Assembly: GCF_018320785.1 (NCBI RefSeq)
Contig: NC_054867.1
Coordinates: forward strand, 27,655,855-27,719,854
From: Cheilinus undulatus
Taxonomy: Eukaryota > Chordata > Actinopteri > Labriformes > Labridae
DNA length: 64,000 bases
Direction: 5' to 3'
Part shown: in pieces, positions 61,601-64,000 of the stretch
Numbering within the stretch: the first letter of the stretch is position 1
How the letters are laid out: each line of letters starts with the position of its first letter
The notes under the pieces: model-generated
What the model was told of the DNA's origin: nothing
What the model saw: only the letters and a program-made list of their open reading frames with translations
Databases searched by the model: none
Program-made: the position numbers and the translations under genes

Positions 61601-62041
61601 TTTCACAGAGAAGGGGTCCTCACTGAGGGGCTCCCCAGCTGCAGGGCTGTCTCAGACACACAAACTCACACGCAGACAGAAACTCTGAATTAATTTCCTG
61701 CTCTGAAAGGGCCCAAAATATGGGTTTAACACCAGGCTTGCTCAGTACGTTGAACTAACTGAGGCTAAGGTAGAAGCTGCAGAGTCATTAGACATAGATA
61801 AACTGTATGTCTCCAGTGATTGGTGCATCAAATGTGAATGTAGTTTCTCTTCTGATAACTGCTGTTGGTTTCTAGTAGGGATCCTTACCTGATCTGTAGC
61901 GGTCATCTCTGGTACCTCCGCCCCGATGTGTCCTGCGGGAGCGGCGTTCCCGGTAACGAGATGAGCTAGATGGGGGAGGGGCATGGCTGGATGCAGAACT
62001 GGAAGCAGGAGGCTGCACTTCACTCTGACGGGGCGGCTCAA
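34376..62041 (-). CDS. dip2b: DIP2B, disco-interacting protein 2 homolog B (5' end outside the window)
   Basis: Thirty-six coding exons, high to low, total about 4,682 nt and keep one frame for 1,559 residues to a TGA. Exons: 62041-61889, 56877-56752, 56641-56321, 55716-55570, 54915-54796, 54491-54294, 54044-53953, 53399-53289, 53200-53077, 51689-51580, 51389-51287, 51163-51099, 50348-50255, 50172-50053, 49963-49849, 49577-49438, 47561-47425, 47304-47224, 47128-47001, 46784-46670, 46245-46044, 45447-45335, 44614-44534, 44428-44305, 44196-44075, 42789-42678, 41015-40906, 40089-39959, 39866-39698, 39195-39025, 38861-38800, 37142-37085, 36975-36901, 36792-36618, 36138-36015, 34628-34376. The C terminus DQLDPIYVAYNM is that of DIP2 proteins. 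Missing are the first exons with the DMAP1-binding domain start. Synteny with atf1 selects DIP2B over DIP2A and DIP2C. Known of the family: two FAAL-like adenylate-forming domains, linked to diacylglycerol balance and neuronal development. Confidence 0.95.
35327..35867 (+). mobile_element. Internally deleted Tc1-like (DD38E-type) derivative, copy 1
   Basis: 541 bp in the last dip2b intron, TA at both sides. The left ~510 bp matches the left part of the element at 23267 up to GAGACAAATA, and the last ~40 bp matches its right end from TGACAGG. The transposase middle is gone. In this copy the short ORF start reads LTENERVSIKALHDAG, without the stop present in the longer copy. Confidence 0.88.
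37567..37609. repeat. (TA)n microsatellite in a dip2b intron
   Basis: About 21 uninterrupted TA units between the exons at 38800 and 37142. Confidence 0.9.
38095..38650 (-). mobile_element. Internally deleted Tc1-like (DD38E-type) derivative, copy 2, inverted
   Basis: 556 bp in a dip2b intron between the exons at 38800 and 37142, inverted relative to the copy at 35327, with TA at both sides. It has the same deletion junction (complement CTGTCATATTTGTCTCA). Its left terminus has lost two bases (CTGCTTAAC for CAGTGCTTAAC). The shared junction means it descends from the same deleted ancestor as copy 1. Confidence 0.85.
39325..39690. repeat. Interspersed repeat with a CACTTTTTGCCA minisatellite, copy A
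   Basis: In the dip2b intron 39196-39697. It begins with tandem phrases such as TTCTGCCACTTTTCGCC, GTCACTTTTCACCCATTTTT and TGCCACTTTTTGCCA, about 24-26 bp apart. The tail AGGGGTTTGCATTTTGAA, TTTACTGTACTACAGTATA, GTTGCTTTGATAA and TGGTCCATTGAATC follows, ending CCCCATAAGGCCCCCCCCC. The same tail occurs in copy B at 42200-42410. No ORF. Confidence 0.7.
40678..40740. repeat. TA/CATA-rich simple repeat
   Basis: A mixed run of ATATACATA units in a dip2b intron. Confidence 0.7.
41745..42410. repeat. Interspersed repeat with a CACTTTTTGCCA minisatellite, copy B
   Basis: In the dip2b intron 41016-42677. Tandem phrases TTTTTGCCACATTTCTGGCC, AACTTCTTCTTGTCACTTTT and TTTTATGCCATTTTTAACCC run about 200 bp, longer than in copy A. 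The tail then reads TTTTACTACAGTATAAATGA, GTTGCTTTGATAATTG, TTCAATGGACCATGG and GGCCCCAAAAAGCTCC, in the same order as copy A. Confidence 0.7.
43395..43786 (+). mobile_element. LINE 3' end, antisense in a dip2b intron, with (CCAT)n tail
   Basis: On the plus strand the last coding stretch of a LINE ORF2 can be read: RKATLITEDPSHTLHHSF, then SSGRRYKVPLAWKNIY, ending in a stop at about 43571. The DPSH...HHSF...SGRRY pattern is the usual C terminus of CR1/L2/Rex-type LINE ORF2. A short 3' UTR follows, ending GACAATAAAG and a (CCAT)n microsatellite at about 43754-43786, as in many fish LINEs. The reverse transcriptase is missing, so it is a 5'-truncated copy. Confidence 0.7.
45335..53399 (-). other. 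dip2b: dip2b first adenylate-forming (FAAL-like) domain exons
   Basis: The domain is read across exons from 53399 down. Recognisable blocks are VALVYPNSDPGMFWVAFYGC (with LLAEVIPVPIEVPL following), GFLLGSCGVGLALTSE, WPRMKWVVTDSKYL, the loop YKASKEGTVVGVAVSK that replaces the usual AMP-binding P-loop, AMLTHCQALTQACNY, ADGANPWSVSSCDAF, RAILSMGGLSHGVIRV, DEIGEI, GVTKNTFEVIPVNANG, GKIEGLLMVSGRRHNADDLV and GGIHISDTKQFFLDG. As in other DIP2 proteins the P-loop is weak, which fits FAAL-like domains that do not form CoA thioesters in the usual way. Confidence 0.85.
47600..49400. other. dip2b: dip2b intron, nothing further recognised
   Basis: The intron 47562-49437 holds AT-rich sequence with no clear repeat or exon. 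The open frame antisense to the exon at 49438-49577 is a shadow of that exon. Confidence 0.5.
56368..56448 (-). repeat. dip2b: In-frame Gln-Pro-x-Tyr repeat in a dip2b exon
   Basis: Six consecutive four-residue units (QPQY, KPQY, QPLY, QPHY, QPQY, QPQY in protein order) are coded by a 12-bp tandem repeat, preceded by a Gln/Pro-rich lead (QPQSQAQPQP). Human DIP2B, as I recall it, has a short GEVKGTSGSLADVF segment here instead. The unit's coding DNA varies slightly between copies, so it is not a fresh expansion. Confidence 0.85.
57226..57799. mobile_element. TTAA-flanked MITE, copy 1, in a dip2b intron
   Basis: 574 bp including TTAA at each end. Left end TTAAAGGAGACATATGAAAA; right end is the complement of TTAAAGAGGGGAAAGTATG. 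Internal phrases (TTTTTCACATATTTCTGGGT, TTCATGGTCTGCC) match a MITE type common in teleosts. TTAA target sites are characteristic of piggyBac-type transposition. It contains a (GAT)n microsatellite at about 57454-57477. Confidence 0.7.
59663..60333. mobile_element. TTAA-flanked MITE, copy 2, in a dip2b intron
   Basis: 671 bp with perfect inverted ends: TTTAAAGAGGGGGTATTAT at the left and its exact complement at the right, TTAA being the apparent target site. There is no transposase ORF. The intact 19-bp ends suggest that it is younger than the copy at 57226. Confidence 0.8.
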
Positions 62042-64000
62042 CTGTCAACACAACAAACACGGATCAATAAACTGCACTGGAAATCAAATACTTCTTTATT
62101 ATCTTACTTTCAGACTTTACCCTCTTCAAAATAAAAAAAATACATCAATTCTGTTCACAGAACAAAAAGATGAAGGCTGGTAGTCATGATGTATATTTTT
62201 CAATATTTGATACAATATCATAACTACAACAAATAAAATAATTTTATCTTGAAATATAGAGGCGTGTATATCCATTTTAGCCAGCTACAGGTAATATAAA
62301 GACTTGTCTGTAACTATTGGCTAAATGAACAAGTGAAATTCTTCCAAATGTCTGTCACTGCATGATTAATCACTCTCACTCCGAGAGTTTTCATGAACCA
62401 CCACTACATTCTTCTTGTGGGGACTGAATTTTTGAAATATTGTAGGTGGCGCCACTGAGGCACTAAGCCAGACCCACCCACAAAAATCAATTCAATCCTC
62501 TTAGCATGCCAATGAAAATTTTTGCTCCAAGTTTCATGGCTCTAGAAATATCACGAGACTCAAAAAATTCTACATCCTGTTTTCTGGCGACAAAAAAAAT
62601 GCAAGACCACACTTTACCACATATATATTTGACCTTGATATATATGCAAGGTCAAGGTCTTGGGAACTGTCTTGGAAAATTTCAGCACCATTTGGCGAAC
62701 CAATCAGGAACTGTGAGTTAAAATTAAGGAGCAACGATTTCCTGTTCCTGTTTTGTTATCACCCTGCCGAGGCCCTGCCCACTGATGATAAGTCACAGTT
62801 TTTGCACTGACAGGAATCCACGTCTTGAGGCTTTCATGACACTGATTTGAAGTGAATATGCCAGATCGTCTGGAGCAGCTTGCACTATAAACCTTGACAT
62901 TTTTTGTCAACACTGGGAGGCACTATGATATATATCATAAAGCTGACCATAAGAATACCTGCAAGCATGGACCGTTCATTATCAATTACCTTTATTAACA
63001 CGAGGAGTTTGCGTCTGATTGGACCATACCGGCTGAGTTATTAATAACTTCCTATTTGTCAAAAATTATGGAAAATTGAGGGATGCCACAGCCATGCTGT
63101 TTGACTAATGACAATGTTCCAAAGAACTTTCATCGGTAAGGTTTTCTCTCGCTCTCTGCCAAAGTACAAGTCTATCGTATGGAATCTTTTGGACTACTGA
63201 GATCAAATATGACCCCTGAAACATATCCAAAATGCCCAAATTTTTGCCAGCTTATTAAAAATGGCAGATTTCCTGTTAGAGGTAGAAACATGGTCCCTCG
63301 GGTTTCTGTAGATCTCTCCAAGCTGCAGCTACACACCAAATTTCATTAATCTAGGTATAACTGCTTGATGAGTGTTTCATAAAATCACAAAATGTGGCGC
63401 TATTGAGGCAATTTCATCCTTGCATTTTTTTCAGTTTTACTTGTGTGCCTATTTTCACACAAATCAGTGCATATCTAATTCTCCAAAAATGAGAGTGGGA
63501 GAAAAACATAATGCCACAGCTGCTTCACAGCACACAGTGTGCTCTTATATACCCATGCAGACCAGGCTTGCAGGGTTTGGTGCTACTTTTTACCATCTCT
63601 TGTCATTAATTAGGTCGTTATCCTGAATTTTAAGAAATCAGAGGCATGCTGATAAGTAAATAAAGCTTTTTGATTGAAAAGACTCCTAAATTTCAGGCAA
63701 CGAGTGACCAGTGGAGCCACTTGTGGACTGTATGTCTGTCAACCTCACCGCAGGCTGAGGGCTCAACTACCGTATCATAGCTGGCAGAGGTGCCAACTCC
63801 CGGTGGCAGAAACAGATGGCACTCAAAGAGATACACAGCTGGACAGAGACAGCATGTTGTGGATTTTGAGCCCTTAGCTTATAAACTGGTTTGACCCCAT
63901 AATACATTTTTTTTTTTTTTGCATTTAAATACTTACTTTTTTTTTCGATATTTTTTGAGTTCTTTTTAAACAACATCTGAGATAAACCCTCACAGACGAA
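62042..64000. other. dip2b: dip2b intron up to the window edge; unrecognised repeat-like DNA
   Basis: No further dip2b exon could be found to the edge, so the exons with the start codon lie outside. 62400-62960 and 63000-63480 contain phrases (CAAGTTTCATGGCTCTAGAA, CACCAAATTTCATTAATCTA, GTGGCGCCACTGAGG, GTGGCGCTATTGAGG) that look like parts of a teleost interspersed repeat present twice; the family is not recognised. A T run lies at 63907-63920. Confidence 0.4.

Larger units (their letters stand above)
54294..62041 (-). other. dip2b: dip2b N-terminal linker region exons
   Basis: The first exon in the window (61889-62041) is Ser/Arg-rich (SSRYRERRSRRTHRGGGTRD) and corresponds to the part of human DIP2B ending in GGARDERYRS. 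The next encodes VHTEAVQAALAKHKEEKMAL and a TKRRSTYVQSP site. 56321-56641 holds GSSTSSSASSTLSHE, which is the same in human DIP2B, followed by the fish repeat region. 54796-54915 encodes VPVSSRVSTKIQQLLNTLKR, and 54294-54491 KPEGRQIIPVKGEPLGVVSN and the entry into the first adenylate-forming domain. The largest intron in the window, 56878-61888, carries two TTAA-flanked MITEs. Confidence 0.85.

Noticed and set aside
34376-62041. DIP2A or DIP2C instead of DIP2B
   Set aside because: All three are similar in the enzyme-like domains, but linkage to atf1 and the linker words KRPKRPPL and GSSTSSSASSTLSH fit DIP2B.

Overview
The window looks like nuclear DNA of a bony fish, probably a percomorph teleost. 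It holds spliced vertebrate genes with consensus GT/AG introns, interspersed teleost-type repeats (a tRNA-derived SINE, hAT, Tc1-like and TTAA-flanked MITEs, a LINE 3' end) and many simple repeats. There is no bacterial or organellar organisation. The gene content (DIP2B, ATF1, METTL7A/TMT1A) is a linkage group also known on human chromosome 12q13.

Layout. Bases 1-1560 may hold the promoter and first exon of an unidentified minus-strand gene that runs off the left edge. Bases 4843-22018 are a plus-strand, head-to-tail array of METTL7A (TMT1A) thiol-methyltransferase genes: one scattered pseudogene (4843-5120 and 10262-10912) and three intact two-exon genes (12691-16602, 17301-18738, 20148-22018). 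Bases 22856-28178 are the seven coding exons of atf1 on the minus strand, with its promoter near 28.8-29.2 kb. Bases 34376-62041 are 36 coding exons of dip2b, also minus strand, with a probable 3' UTR of about 2.8 kb. The two or so exons that encode the dip2b N terminus lie beyond the right edge.

The array and atf1 converge tail to tail, with stop codons 837 bp apart, so their 3' UTRs may overlap. atf1 and dip2b lie in tandem on the same strand. The three families have no known shared pathway: METTL7A proteins are membrane-anchored SAM-dependent thiol methyltransferases, ATF1 is a CREB-family transcription factor, and DIP2B is a large protein with two adenylate-forming (FAAL-like) domains. 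Their proximity looks like old conserved synteny, not a functional cluster.

The most notable points are the local expansion, decay and mosaic (gene-conversion-like) identity within the METTL7A array; a 1.6-kb Tc1-like element in an atf1 intron with DD38E spacing plus two derivatives with the same internal deletion in dip2b introns; a hAT-like element carrying a minisatellite that split a SINE; two related TTAA-flanked MITEs in one dip2b intron; and a fish Gln-Pro-Tyr repeat coded inside a dip2b exon. I found no CRISPR array, prophage, retrovirus or other clearly new system. Exon boundaries were read by hand and may be off by a base; the total coding length of each gene stays in frame.
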